Positions 1 through 8,625 of a stretch of DNA of 64,000 nucleotides are shown piece by piece (positions within the stretch are counted from its first letter, which is position 1; each line of letters starts with the position of its first letter). Below the pieces are notes generated by a model. It was not told the origin of the DNA, ran no database searches, and saw only the letters and a list, made by a program, of their open reading frames with translations. The DNA lies in the NCBI RefSeq assembly GCF_900167575.1, contig NZ_FUZP01000001.1:248001-312000 (forward strand), written 5' to 3'. Position numbers and translations under genes: made by a program. The DNA is from Okibacterium fritillariae (GTDB lineage Bacteria > Actinomycetota > Actinomycetes > Actinomycetales > Microbacteriaceae).

Positions 1-698
1 TTTTCGCCGGGGGCTTCGGCGCGCTCACGCTCGAGGGTGGTGGTGAGCCAGCTGCGTTCGGAGTCGTTGAGGAACTTCGCCGTTTCGAGGCTCTTGGGCA
101 GCATGAAGAAGAGCATGAACGCGATGACGACGGCGGGCAGGCCCTCGATGATGAACAGCCACTGCCAGCCGCGCAGGCCCAGGATGCCGTCCATGTGCAG
201 CAGCAGGCCCGAGAGGGGCGTGCCGATGACGAGGGCGATGGGGATGCCCATGGTGAAGATGGCCATCATGCGCCCGCGGTATTCGCGAGGGAACCACTGC
301 GTCAGCAGGAAGATGACGCCCGGGAAGAAACCGGCCTCGGCGGCACCGAGGAACGCGCGCATGACGAGGAAGCTCGTGCCATCCCAGACGATGGCGTGCA
401 GCGCCGAGAAGATGCCCCAGGTGACCATGATGCGGGCGAGCCAGACGCGCGCGCTGAAGCGGGCGAGTGCCAGGTTGGACGGGATTTCGAGCAGCACGTA
501 GGGGATGAAGAAGACACCGGCGGCCAGGCCGAAGATGGCGGGTGTGATGCCCAGGTCGGCGTTCATCGTGAGGGCCGCGACGCCGATGTTGGCGCGGTCG
601 ATGATGGCGATGAAATAACCGGCCACGAGCAGCGGCATGACGCGCCAGGCGAGTTTGCGGATGACCGCTTTTTCTTGAGTGGGGGTCGTAATGGCCAC
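1..698 (-). CDS. MFS transporter, anion:cation symporter-like (C-terminus outside window)
   Basis: Partial gene: 232 N-terminal codons lie here and the rest runs off the left edge. The GTG start at 698 is preceded by a good AGGAGG. The protein opens with a short cytoplasmic tail, then alternating hydrophobic segments with family signatures: the stretch YFIAIIDRANIGVAAL in helix 1 and a GFFPGVIFLLTQWFP segment around residues 110-130 typical of the phthalate/tartrate/hexuronate ACS family. It probably imports an organic acid or sugar acid with protons; the substrate cannot be read from sequence. It is divergent from the LacI regulator at 801, and a LacI-type palindrome at 735-748 sits between them, so it is probably that regulator's target. 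Confidence 0.88.
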   Translation of the reverse strand, partial: MAITTPTQEKAVIRKLAWRVMPLLVAGYFIAIIDRANIGVAALTMNADLGITPAIFGLAAGVFFIPYVLLEIPSNLALARFSARVWLARIMVTWGIFSALHAIVWDGTSFLVMRAFLGAAEAGFFPGVIFLLTQWFPREYRGRMMAIFTMGIPIALVIGTPLSGLLLHMDGILGLRGWQWLFIIEGLPAVVIAFMLFFMLPKSLETAKFLNDSERSWLTTTLERERAEAPGE

Positions 699-734
699 AT
701 GTCCTCCTTTGGACGTTGCTTGCCGACACGCTAC

Positions 735-748
735 CGGAAACGTTTCCG
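735..748. promoter_or_regulatory. LacI-family operator between MFS transporter and LacI gene
   Basis: A perfect 14-bp palindrome CGGAAACGTTTCCG with the central CG step typical of LacI/GalR operators. It lies 37 bases upstream of the transporter start and 52 upstream of the regulator start, placed to control both divergent genes. Binding by the adjacent regulator is inferred. Confidence 0.75.
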
Positions 749-800
749 TTAAGTCGAGCCCCGCGTATGGCATTCTTGGATGACCTCGAAAGGAGTCCAC

Positions 801-1841
801 ATGGCGCAGGTCGGCATACGCGATGTCGCCGAGGCGCTCGGGCTCTCGATCTCGACCGTTTCGCGGGCCATGAGCGGGCATCCAGAGGCCAGCCCGCAGA
901 CCGTTGCGCGCGTGCGCGAGGCCGCATCTCGTCTCGGCTATCGCCCGAACCAGGCGGGTCGTGCACTGCGGCGCGGATCCACGGGTTCGGTCGCCCTGTT
1001 CGTTCCCGTCGATACGGCTCGAACCTCGCTCGGTGAGACCTTCTACTTCTCGCTCGTGGGCGGGCTGCAAGACATCCTGAACGACAGCGGCCTGGATGTC
1101 GTCATGGTGCCCACGCGGTCGGGTGGCGACGGCCTGCGACAGGTGCGCGGCATGGTCGAGCGCTCGATCGCCGACGCCTACGTGCTGACGAACACGAGCT
1201 GGATCGATGCGCGCGTCGACTATCTGCAGAACGCGGCCGTGCCCTTCGTGACGTTGGGGCGCACCGAGCGCCGCGACCATCCGGCGATCGATCTCGACTT
1301 CGCGGGTGTGGCGCGCCAGGCGGTCGAGCGGCTCGCGGGTGAGGGGCGGCGGCATCTCGCGCTGGCCAGCGACGACCGCGACATCACCGGCACCAATATC
1401 TTCATCGAGGCGTGGCACGACGCCGTGCGCGCCGCCGGGCTGGCCGAATCGACCGTCATCCGCGTGCGAGACTCGGCGGCTGGCGGCAATGAGCTGGCCT
1501 CGCGGTTGCTGGCGGGGCAGGGTGAGCGGCCCGACGGGTTGATGCTGCTGCAAGAGACGCTGGCGCTCGGCCTCTATCCGGAGCTCGAGCGGGCTCGCGT
1601 GACCATCGGCTCTGAGCTCGCGGTCATCGGTTTTCGCGACAACCCCGTCTGCTCGATGCTGCAGCCCCACCTCTCGACATTCCACCTCGACCTGCACGCG
1701 CTCGGCACGCGCCTCGGCCAGCTCGTCATCGAAGCCGCGTCGGGTGCCCCCGCGAGCCCCGCCGAAGAGGTGTGGCCGCTCACCTTCGCGGAGGAACCTG
1801 CCGGGGCGACCTCATCCACAACCTCAAGAGCGACGAGCTGA
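801..1841 (+). CDS. LacI family transcriptional regulator
   Basis: 346-residue repressor or activator of usual LacI length. The start is the ATG at 801 behind AAAGGAG; an in-frame ATG at 780 lacks a ribosome site and would add residues before the helix-turn-helix. Residues about 6-24 carry the helix-turn-helix IRDVAEALGLSISTVSRAM followed by the hinge helix RPNQAGRAL; the rest is a periplasmic-binding-protein-like effector domain. It is divergent from the MFS transporter across the palindrome at 735-748, and is followed after 10 bases by an alpha/beta hydrolase that may be cotranscribed. The effector is unknown, probably a compound related to the transporter substrate. Confidence 0.9.
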   Translation: MAQVGIRDVAEALGLSISTVSRAMSGHPEASPQTVARVREAASRLGYRPNQAGRALRRGSTGSVALFVPVDTARTSLGETFYFSLVGGLQDILNDSGLDVVMVPTRSGGDGLRQVRGMVERSIADAYVLTNTSWIDARVDYLQNAAVPFVTLGRTERRDHPAIDLDFAGVARQAVERLAGEGRRHLALASDDRDITGTNIFIEAWHDAVRAAGLAESTVIRVRDSAAGGNELASRLLAGQGERPDGLMLLQETLALGLYPELERARVTIGSELAVIGFRDNPVCSMLQPHLSTFHLDLHALGTRLGQLVIEAASGAPASPAEEVWPLTFAEEPAGATSSTTSRATS

Positions 1842-1851
1842 GCGGCGCGGC

Positions 1852-2607
1852 ATGTATGTCTCCGAGTCCGGGCCGCCCGACGCCGATCCGGTTCTCCTGC
1901 TGCACGGCGGGGGCGTTGCCGGCTGGATGTGGGATGACCTCCGCGCGCGACTCGAGACGACGCACCGGGTCGTCGTCCCCGACCTTCCCGGGCACGGCCG
2001 ATCGGCGGATGAACCGTACGTGTCACACACGCGGACGCTCGAGCTCCTGCGCCGCGACGTGGGACCAATCGCTGCCCGCCGGCCCCTCTCGATCGTCGGT
2101 TTCTCGCTCGGCGCTCAGCTCGGCATCCGAGCCGCATCGGAGTGGCCGGGCCTCGTGCGACGCGTGGCCGCGGTCAGTGCCCAGGCCAAACCGTTGCCCT
2201 TCTCGGCCCTCACTCTGCGGGCGCTGAAACTCACCGCTCCTCTGGCCCGCCAGCGCTGGTTCGCACAACTGCAGGCGAAGGAACTCTTCATCCCGCCCCG
2301 GCTGATGGAGGACTACATCGCGACGAGCGCGGCAATCACGGTGCCGACGCTGCTCGCGGCGGTCGGGGACAACATCGCGTTCCGCGTGCCATCGGGCTGG
2401 GCGTCATTCGCCGGCTCAGCCCTCGTGATGGTCGGCAGCACGGAGCGCCGCTTGATGCGTGATTCGGCCGAGGCCATCCATGCGGCTGTGCCGAGGAGCA
2501 CCCTCGAGATAGTCAGCGGATGCGGCCATGGCATCCCTCTGCAGCGACCTGAGTGGTTTGCCGAACGCATCACCGCCTGGTTGGCAGAGGGGCCGGCGCC
2601 GCGGTAG
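1852..2607 (+). CDS. alpha/beta fold hydrolase
   Basis: 251-residue single-domain hydrolase, probably cytoplasmic since no signal peptide is seen. Visible elements: the oxyanion HGGG at residues 18-21, the GHGRS turn near 47, the nucleophile elbow GFSLG with Ser85, and a C-terminal GHGIPLQ with His226 as the likely catalytic histidine. It starts at the ATG 10 bases after the LacI stop, so it is probably in that operon. Substrate is not predictable; esterase or lactonase are both possible. Its last 38 bases overlap the end of the convergent CPBP gene. Confidence 0.88.
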   Translation: MYVSESGPPDADPVLLLHGGGVAGWMWDDLRARLETTHRVVVPDLPGHGRSADEPYVSHTRTLELLRRDVGPIAARRPLSIVGFSLGAQLGIRAASEWPGLVRRVAAVSAQAKPLPFSALTLRALKLTAPLARQRWFAQLQAKELFIPPRLMEDYIATSAAITVPTLLAAVGDNIAFRVPSGWASFAGSALVMVGSTERRLMRDSAEAIHAAVPRSTLEIVSGCGHGIPLQRPEWFAERITAWLAEGPAPR

Positions 2608-3523
2608 ATTTCCGCGAGCGGGTCAGGGCCCACCGGATGGTGGTGAAGAGTGCGCCCGCGACGATGATGTGAACGAGCACGAGAGCGATGGCATCCGGTT
2701 CGACCCAGTCGATGCGCCACCCGGAGTCGGCCCAACCCGTGCCGCCGAGGAGGGTGCGGGTCACGGTCAGCTGGGTCCAGTGAAAAGCGACGGCGATGAA
2801 CAGGGCTCCGCGAATCGGAATGCGGCGTGCGGCGACCAGGGCCAGCCCGAAGAGCGTGAGCTGGATGATGTAAACGATCGGGTCGTTGCCTGCCGGAAAA
2901 ATTCTGATGGTGGCAGGCTCTGCTCCGAGTGCGGTAACGGTCAGCCAGGCTACTGGCCCGACGACGACACCGAGGAAGGGGAACAGGGCGGTCGTGCCGA
3001 TGGTCGCGGCGGCGACACCGAAACCGTCCTTGAGGTTGGTCCAGACGTGCCCTCGAAGGGCCAGCTCTTCGGGGAGTGCTTCGTACAGGGCGAGAACGGC
3101 TCCGTTGATCACGAGGAAGGTGGCGAACGTGGGGACGTCGACGCTGTCGATGCGGATCCACCCGAGGGCGACCGCTGATCCCCAGATGACGATGCCCGTC
3201 GCCGCGCCCACGGCGAGCCCGAGCGCGAGAGGCGCCGCGGCACGTCGGTCGACGCCGAGCTCGCCGAGTGATCGTTTGTCCAGGTATCGACGCAGCATGA
3301 CGATCGACGAGATGGCGAGAGCCGCCATGATGACGGCTTGGATGAGCGCAACCGGCAGGGCATCCAGGTCGAGATGCTGCTGGAGCGCTCTCGTGATTCC
3401 GGTCGCGAGGCCGAGAGCGACACCGAGGCACACCCAGCCAAACAGGGCTGACACGAGCAGGCGGATGGCTGGTCGAGCTCCTCGGCGGCGATCGGTGAGG
3501 CGACTCTGGGTGGCGGGTTCCAT
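2570..3523 (-). CDS. CPBP family intramembrane metalloprotease
   Basis: 317-residue multi-pass membrane protein. The start is the ATG at 3523, 8 bases after GAGGA. The family motif EExxxR is seen as EELALR (Glu152, Glu153, Arg157) and a second motif histidine as FIAVAFHW near residue 250. Families of this type are Rce1-like or Abi/CPBP proteases in the membrane; roles include bacteriocin self-immunity and prenyl-protein processing, but no target is evident here. It is divergent from a TetR regulator across two palindromes at 3556-3595, so it is probably the regulator's target. The 3' end overlaps the hydrolase on the other strand. Confidence 0.85.
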   Translation of the reverse strand: MEPATQSRLTDRRRGARPAIRLLVSALFGWVCLGVALGLATGITRALQQHLDLDALPVALIQAVIMAALAISSIVMLRRYLDKRSLGELGVDRRAAAPLALGLAVGAATGIVIWGSAVALGWIRIDSVDVPTFATFLVINGAVLALYEALPEELALRGHVWTNLKDGFGVAAATIGTTALFPFLGVVVGPVAWLTVTALGAEPATIRIFPAGNDPIVYIIQLTLFGLALVAARRIPIRGALFIAVAFHWTQLTVTRTLLGGTGWADSGWRIDWVEPDAIALVLVHIIVAGALFTTIRWALTRSRKSTAAPAPLPTRR

Positions 3524-3555
3524 ACGGCGTCCTCGCGGTTGACGGAATGTTTGAT

Positions 3556-3595
3556 AACACGAACGTGTTGCCAACAAGCTAGCACGCGCGTGTTA
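3556..3595. promoter_or_regulatory. paired TetR-type operators
   Basis: Two palindromes with centres 25 bp apart: AACACGAACGTGTT at 3556-3569 (perfect, 6+2+6) and AGCACGCGCGTGTT at 3581-3594 (one mismatch). They fill the 82-base gap between the divergent CPBP protease and TetR genes. The spacing puts the two sites on nearly the same face of the helix, as for cooperatively bound or tandem TetR dimers; binding is inferred. Confidence 0.72.
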
Positions 3596-3605
3596 CTCTC
3601 ACCGA

Positions 3606-4193
3606 ATGCCGAAGCTCATCGACCATGCGGAACGCCGGGACGACCTCGCCGACGCCACCTGGCGCGTAATCATGCGCGACGGCATCACGGGCGTCTCGAT
3701 CCGAACCGTGGCTGCCGAAGCCGGCCTGTCGACCGGGTCCCTCCGGCATGTTTTCCCCTCGAAGGTCGACCTTCTCGTCTATGCGATGCAGCTCGTCAAC
3801 ATCCGGGTGACTGCGCGCGTGACAGCGATCATGGCCGAAGCTGATGCCGGCGACCGCGGTCGAGTGCGGGCCGCCCTGCTCGAGTTCCTTCCGCTCGACC
3901 CGGGCCGTCGTGCCGAGATGGAGGTCAACGTCGCGCTGTTCGCCGAGGCGCACGTGGAGGCGATCCGCGAGGTTCGCGATGAATCGGCCGAGAAGCTGCG
4001 ACGGGCGTGCCGTCACTTCCTCCAACGCCTGGGCACGAATGGACCCGAGGGGGAGTTGGACGACTCGGCCGCCGCGCTCCACGCGCTCGTCGACGGGCTG
4101 GCACTCCACCTGCTCATCGACGACAGCCCCTCGGCTCGCAAACGCACGGAGCGCATTCTCGACGCCCACCTCAACGCCGACGTTCGCGGCTGA
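3606..4193 (+). CDS. TetR/AcrR family transcriptional regulator
   Basis: 195 residues, usual family length. The N-terminal helix-turn-helix occupies about residues 25-50 (ITGVSIRTVAAEAGLSTGSL followed by HVFPSKVDLL), resembling BetI-like members; the C-terminal helices form the ligand-binding and dimer domain. The ATG at 3606 is only 11 bases past the second operator, so repression could block its own promoter and that of the divergent CPBP gene. Inducer unknown. Confidence 0.88.
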   Translation: MPKLIDHAERRDDLADATWRVIMRDGITGVSIRTVAAEAGLSTGSLRHVFPSKVDLLVYAMQLVNIRVTARVTAIMAEADAGDRGRVRAALLEFLPLDPGRRAEMEVNVALFAEAHVEAIREVRDESAEKLRRACRHFLQRLGTNGPEGELDDSAAALHALVDGLALHLLIDDSPSARKRTERILDAHLNADVRG

Positions 4194-4220
4194 CATCGGC
4201 CGCGCTCCTACGATGGGTGC

Positions 4221-5393
4221 ATGGAGACGGCGCTGGGCATGACGAGGAGAACGCATGGTGCCGCGTCGGGTCGTGCCGCTCGGCAGCCGCGCGCGTGGCG
4301 AGCACCGGTGCTGAGATTCGCGTTCGGGGTCGCGGTCGTCGCCGGGTTGTGGATCACCGTGGCGCCCACGGACGGGGAGGGACGTTGGGTTCAACTGGCG
4401 CTCGCGGCGCTTGCTGTGGCGGGCCTCGTGGCGAGTGGCCGCTGGCCAGTGCTCGCCGTCGCCGTCACGGGCACCGCCACCGGCGTTGCCGTGCTGCTTG
4501 GCCTGACCGCCGATCCTTTCGCGCTGACGGGCTTCACCGTTTTCGCGCTCGCGGAACAGCGCGGTTCCCGCCGGTTCCCCTGGTGGATGGTTGCGGGTGT
4601 GGCAGTTCTGCTCATCTCGTCCGCAGGGCTCAGCGCCGAGGGCGTCGAGGAGAGGTTTCGCGGGCTGCTGCTGAGCGCGGTGGTGCTCTCGGCATCCTGG
4701 GTCCTGGGGGTGCGCACACGCCAAGCGCGGGTCGAGGCGGCTGCTCGATCTCGAGCGGAGGAGCGCTTCCGTCTCGCGCGCGACGTGCACGACGTGCTCT
4801 CCCATTCTCTCGGCACCATCGGGGTGCGTGCCGGTGTTGCCGCGCACGTGACCTCGCTCGACGAAGCCGACCTGCGTGTCGCCTTACGGGACATCGAGCA
4901 AGGCGCACGGGAGTCACTGGCCGAGCTGAAAACACTCCTGCACCGCGAGCGCGCCGGCAGCTCCGACGCGCCCGAAGGTCTGACACCACCCTCGGCACAG
5001 CTGACAACCCTTCTTGCCGACACCGTCGAGCACGCAGAGCGCGCGGGGCTTCGAACCCGTCTCGATCTCTTCGGCGCGATCGATGAGCTTCCCGCCCCCG
5101 TGCGCGTCACCGTGCACCGGGTCACGCAGGAGGCCGTGACCAATGCGCTCCGTCATGCCACGGCCTCATCGTTGGTCATCTCGGTGCGAGCATCCTCCGA
5201 CTGCGTTGGCATCGAGGTTCGAGACGATGGGCGCGGCGCGGCGACGGGTGTTCGCGAGGGGCATGGTTTGACCGGCATGCGCGAGAGGGTCGCGCTCGTC
5301 GGCGGTGTGCTCGATGTCACTGCCGGCGCGCTCGGTTTCACCGTCACGGCATCCCTGCCGCTCATCGGCGCACCGGTAGGCGGCGCGTCGTGA
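4221..5393 (+). CDS. sensor histidine kinase (NarL/DesK type, HisKA_3)
   Basis: 390-residue membrane kinase. Residues about 30-165 hold four to six hydrophobic helices as sensor. The dimerisation and phosphoacceptor box RDVHDVLSHSL has His190. The ATPase domain shows QEAVTNALRHA (N box), DDGRG and GHGLTGMRERV (G boxes). The start at 4221 is chosen as the first ATG; ATG 4239 is an alternative, neither with a strong ribosome site. It overlaps the response regulator by 4 bases (GTGA) and probably phosphorylates it. The following ABC exporter suggests a BceRS- or drug-responsive-like arrangement, though kinase class differs from BceS. Confidence 0.92.
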   Translation: METALGMTRRTHGAASGRAARQPRAWRAPVLRFAFGVAVVAGLWITVAPTDGEGRWVQLALAALAVAGLVASGRWPVLAVAVTGTATGVAVLLGLTADPFALTGFTVFALAEQRGSRRFPWWMVAGVAVLLISSAGLSAEGVEERFRGLLLSAVVLSASWVLGVRTRQARVEAAARSRAEERFRLARDVHDVLSHSLGTIGVRAGVAAHVTSLDEADLRVALRDIEQGARESLAELKTLLHRERAGSSDAPEGLTPPSAQLTTLLADTVEHAERAGLRTRLDLFGAIDELPAPVRVTVHRVTQEAVTNALRHATASSLVISVRASSDCVGIEVRDDGRGAATGVREGHGLTGMRERVALVGGVLDVTAGALGFTVTASLPLIGAPVGGAS

Positions 5394-6043
5394 CCAGCAT
5401 CCGGGTGTTGATCGCTGACGACGAGCCCGACATTCGAGCATCCTTGAGCGTTCTCGTCGAGGACGAGCCGGAGATGTCGGTCGTCGCGGTGGCGGGTGAC
5501 GGCGACGAAGTGGTTCGGCTCTCGAGCGCACACAGTCCGGATGTCGTGCTGATGGATGTTCAGATGCCGCAGATGAATGGGCTCGAAGCGACCCGCCTGC
5601 TCTGCGAACGCGCTGACGGCCCGCGGGTCCTCGTCCTGACGACGTTCGATTGGGACGATTACGTGTACGAGGCCCTGCGCGCGGGCGCCTCCGGTTTTCT
5701 GCTGAAGAACAGCCCGCCGGGCGAGATTCTGCGCGCCATCCGCGTCGCGCATGAGGGCAACGCCCTGCTCGCCCCCGAGGTGACCCGGCGGCTGATTGCG
5801 CGTTTCGCTCCGAGGGGAGGAGATGCGCGGGTCGAGCACCTCACCGCCCGGGAACGCGAAACGCTCGTGCTGATCGGGCGAGGGCTGTCGAATGCCGAGA
5901 TCGCGACCGCACTGTTCGTGACCTCAACGACTGTCCGCACCTATGTGAGCCGCATCCTGACGAAACTTCATGCCCGCGACCGGGCGCAACTGGTGGTCGC
6001 CGCGTATGAGAGCGGACTCGTCGGCACCGACCCGCACGGCTGA
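5390..6043 (+). CDS. LuxR-family two-component response regulator
   Basis: 217 residues. The receiver domain has the acidic pocket Asp10/Asp11, phosphoacceptor Asp56 in VVLMDVQMP, the Thr of VLVLTTF and the Lys of FLLKNS. The C-terminal LuxR/GerE domain at about 148-205 reads LTARERETLVLIGRGLSNAE and continues with TSTTVRTYVSRIL. Starts with GTG overlapping the kinase stop, so the two are translationally coupled. The probable target is the ABC transporter beginning 63 bases downstream. Confidence 0.93.
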   Translation: MTSIRVLIADDEPDIRASLSVLVEDEPEMSVVAVAGDGDEVVRLSSAHSPDVVLMDVQMPQMNGLEATRLLCERADGPRVLVLTTFDWDDYVYEALRAGASGFLLKNSPPGEILRAIRVAHEGNALLAPEVTRRLIARFAPRGGDARVEHLTARERETLVLIGRGLSNAEIATALFVTSTTVRTYVSRILTKLHARDRAQLVVAAYESGLVGTDPHG

Positions 6044-6106
6044 TCGTGCCGATGTTGTCGACTCTCGCAGACTGACGGATGCCGTCGCGCTTGCTTGAGT
6101 GATGGG

Positions 6107-6844
6107 ATGATCGAAGTCAGCCATCTCGTCAAACGTCACGGCCACCGCACGGTCGTCGACGATGTCAGTTTTACCGCTCTGCCCGGCCGGGTGACGGGGT
6201 TGCTCGGCCCGAATGGCGCGGGCAAGAGTTCCACCCTCCGCATCCTGCTCGGCCTCGACCGGGCGACCTCGGGCGTCGCAACTATCGACGGCAGCCCGTA
6301 TCGCTCGCTGTCTCGCCCGCTGCTGAGCGTCGGCGCGATGCTCGGCGGCCCGGGCGCCCACGCTGGCCGCACCGCGCGCGCCCATCTGACCTGGGTGGCC
6401 CAGTCGAACGCGATCCCCGAGCGGCGAGTCGACGAGGTGCTGGAGTACACCGGTCTGAGGGATGCTGCGCGCCGACGCATCGGCGGTTTCTCCCTCGGCA
6501 TGGGCCAACGTCTGGGCATTGCGGCCGCGCTGCTGGGCGACCCGCGGGTGCTCGTGCTCGATGAACCGACGAACGGTCTCGACCCCGACGGCATCCGGTG
6601 GACGCGCCGACTGCTGCGTTCCCTCGCCGATGAGGGCAAAGTGGTGCTCGTCTCCAGCCATCTCATGACCGAGAGGGAAGACACGGCGGATGATTTCGTG
6701 GTCATCGCCCGCGGCAGGGTCGTCGCCTCCGGCGCTGCGGCCGACGTCACAGGCAGCCATCGCACGCTCGAGGACGCCTTCTTTGCCCTCACCGACGAGG
6801 GCGCCGATTTCCGCTCCACCGGTCCGGATGGCGGGACACGGTGA
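6107..6844 (+). CDS. ABC transporter ATP-binding protein
   Basis: 245-residue ATPase: Walker A GPNGAGKSS (from residue 34), signature SLGMGQR, Walker B VLVLDEPTNGLD and the downstream switch His in SSHLM. The ATG at 6107 is preferred over a TTG at 6095 because the family begins right at MIEVSHLVKRHG. The type resembles the BcrA/NatA exporters that energise ABC-2 permeases. It overlaps the first permease by 4 bases, so the complex is probably one ATPase dimer with the two permeases that follow. Regulated presumably by the two-component pair upstream. Confidence 0.93.
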   Translation: MIEVSHLVKRHGHRTVVDDVSFTALPGRVTGLLGPNGAGKSSTLRILLGLDRATSGVATIDGSPYRSLSRPLLSVGAMLGGPGAHAGRTARAHLTWVAQSNAIPERRVDEVLEYTGLRDAARRRIGGFSLGMGQRLGIAAALLGDPRVLVLDEPTNGLDPDGIRWTRRLLRSLADEGKVVLVSSHLMTEREDTADDFVVIARGRVVASGAAADVTGSHRTLEDAFFALTDEGADFRSTGPDGGTR

Positions 6845-7599
6845 CCGGCATCGCACTCGTTCGTTCGGAGCTGACCAAGTCGGTCACGTCTCGACCGGCG
6901 TTGATTCTCGCTCTGGTCGCGATCCTTGGGACGTGGGTGATGGCCTGGACCAACGCCGCCTCGGCCGTCGGCATCGCGCCCGACGATCCGCGGTTGTTCG
7001 CCGCAGAGCCCATCCCGCTGGAGTATCAGGGCTTCGAGATGGCCGGTTTCGGCTACGTTCTCGTCGTCGCCCTCGCGGCCCTGTCGGCCGGCAGCGAATA
7101 CGGGGCGGGCCAGCAGATCCGGGTCACGCTGCTGGCTACGCCTCAGCGACCGCGGGTGTTCTTCGTGAAAGTCCTGCTCCTCGCGACCACGGTCGCGGGG
7201 GTCGGATTTCTGACCATGGCCGGCACCGTCGTCATCACTCACGCCGCAGGCTCCACGGGGGTCGATCCGCTGGAGCTGACACCCGCTATCTGGGCGAATA
7301 TCGGTGGCGTTGCGCTTGCCTGGACCTTCACGGCCCTTATCGCCTTCGCTCTCGGCAGCCTCGCCCGGAGCGCGATCCTGCCCCTCATCCTCATCACGCC
7401 ACTCGTGGTCGGCGTCGGCGATTTCGTCACCGGATTCTGGGATGGCGCGAGGTACCTCCCTATCGCTGCCGGGGCTGCGCTTTACAGCGATCCCGCTGCC
7501 GGCCTTCTCGCCCCCCTGGCCGGCGGACTCGTGCAGGCCGCCTGGGCACTCGTCCTGCTCGTGATCGCGGGGATCGTCTTCAACCGTCGGGATCCGTGA
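6841..7599 (+). CDS. ABC transporter permease (ABC-2 type)
   Basis: 252 residues, about six hydrophobic helices, starting with a cytoplasmic SELTKSVTSRPAL segment typical of ABC-2 exporters. GTG start overlaps the ATPase stop (GTGA). The large loop after helix 1 contains YQGFEMAGFGYVL, which recurs as HGFETAGFGQPLV in the next gene, so the two permeases are paralogues and likely form a heterodimer. Exported substrate unknown (peptide, antibiotic or sodium are possible for this class). Confidence 0.88.
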   Translation: MTGIALVRSELTKSVTSRPALILALVAILGTWVMAWTNAASAVGIAPDDPRLFAAEPIPLEYQGFEMAGFGYVLVVALAALSAGSEYGAGQQIRVTLLATPQRPRVFFVKVLLLATTVAGVGFLTMAGTVVITHAAGSTGVDPLELTPAIWANIGGVALAWTFTALIAFALGSLARSAILPLILITPLVVGVGDFVTGFWDGARYLPIAAGAALYSDPAAGLLAPLAGGLVQAAWALVLLVIAGIVFNRRDP

Positions 7600-7605
7600 A
7601 GCTCG

Positions 7606-8376
7606 ATGATCCCCCCGATCCCTCAGCCCCACCTGGCCCACTCGATCCGCGCGGAATTGACCAAGGCGTTCACGCTGCGCGGTATTCAAGCAACCCTTCT
7701 CGCCGCGCTCGTGGCACCGCCGGCCTTAGCTCTCGCTGCGGGGCTCGCGTTCGACCCGTCTGCACCCTCCTCGGCAGCGTTTCCGCGTGAGACCCACGGG
7801 TTCGAAACCGCGGGGTTCGGGCAGCCTCTCGTCATCCTGCTCGCCGCGCTCATCGCCGGCACGGAGTACGTAGACGGTCAACTGCGCACCACCGCTCTCG
7901 CCACCCCTCGCCGCGGTCGTGTGCTTGCCGCGAAGCTCATCGTGATCGCGGCCCTCGCCATTCTGATCGGGCTGGTCGCCACGACAGCGGCCGTGCTGCT
8001 CAAGCACGCTGCCCTCGGAGAGCGCGGCCTGAGGATCGACCAGTTCACGCCCGGTATGGGCTGGAATCTGCTCGGTGTCGCCCTCAACTACCTGCTCATC
8101 GCGATGATCGCCGCATCGATCACCGTGCTCACCCGCACCGTCGTCGCCACCCTCGTCGTGCTCGTCCCGTCGGTGCTCGGCCTGACCCTATCCCTGCTGG
8201 GGTTTTTCCCGGCGGTGAGGTACCTTCCCGACCTCGCCGGGATCCAACTCCTCACCCGCTACCCGGGCGTCGGGCTGCTCGAGCCGGTCGCGGGCGCTTC
8301 GGTGATGGCGGGCTGGGCCGCTCTCCTGGGCGGGGCGGCGTGGTTCACATTCCGCAGGCGCGACATCGCGTCTTAG
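7606..8376 (+). CDS. ABC transporter permease (ABC-2 type), paralogue of preceding gene
   Basis: 256 residues with about six membrane helices. The ATG at 7606 is 6 bases after the previous stop. It shares with the upstream permease the RAELTKAF start, the GFETAGFGQPLV loop motif and GTEYVDGQLRTT, equivalent to SEYGAGQQIRVT there. Last gene of the two-component/ABC operon at 4221-8376; it converges on the XRE gene at 8418. Confidence 0.88.
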   Translation: MIPPIPQPHLAHSIRAELTKAFTLRGIQATLLAALVAPPALALAAGLAFDPSAPSSAAFPRETHGFETAGFGQPLVILLAALIAGTEYVDGQLRTTALATPRRGRVLAAKLIVIAALAILIGLVATTAAVLLKHAALGERGLRIDQFTPGMGWNLLGVALNYLLIAMIAASITVLTRTVVATLVVLVPSVLGLTLSLLGFFPAVRYLPDLAGIQLLTRYPGVGLLEPVAGASVMAGWAALLGGAAWFTFRRRDIAS

Positions 8377-8417
8377 CGGTATCGAGCTCGTGAGCCGTGG
8401 AGGCTGGTGGTCGACTA

Positions 8418-8624
8418 TTACGCGGGATCAGGCGCCTCGGGGAAGAACAGTTCCTCGATTGGCCGCTCGAAAACCGCGGACAGGCGAAAAGCGAGGGGGA
8501 GGGATGGGTCGAACTTCCCGCGCTCGATGGAGATGATCGTCTGACGCGAGACGCCGAGCTCATCGGCGAGTCGCTGCTGTGACCACTCTCGGGACCTGCG
8601 TGTGTCAGCGATGATGTTGCGCAC
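8418..8624 (-). CDS. small XRE-family helix-turn-helix regulator
   Basis: 68 residues, almost entirely one Cro/CI-type domain: QQRLADELGVSRQTIISIER is the helix-turn-helix, ending in FFPE. This is the compact type often paired with a small membrane protein. GTG start at 8624 is one base past the upstream gene's stop, so the two are cotranscribed and coupled. The inverted repeat at 9109-9144 in front of the pair is its likely operator. Confidence 0.9.
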   Translation of the reverse strand: MRNIIADTRRSREWSQQRLADELGVSRQTIISIERGKFDPSLPLAFRLSAVFERPIEELFFPEAPDPA

Positions 8625-8625
8625 C

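Noticed and set aside
6095-6106. TTG start for the ABC ATPase
   Set aside because: The ATG at 6107 is where the family begins and the extra four residues have no family support.
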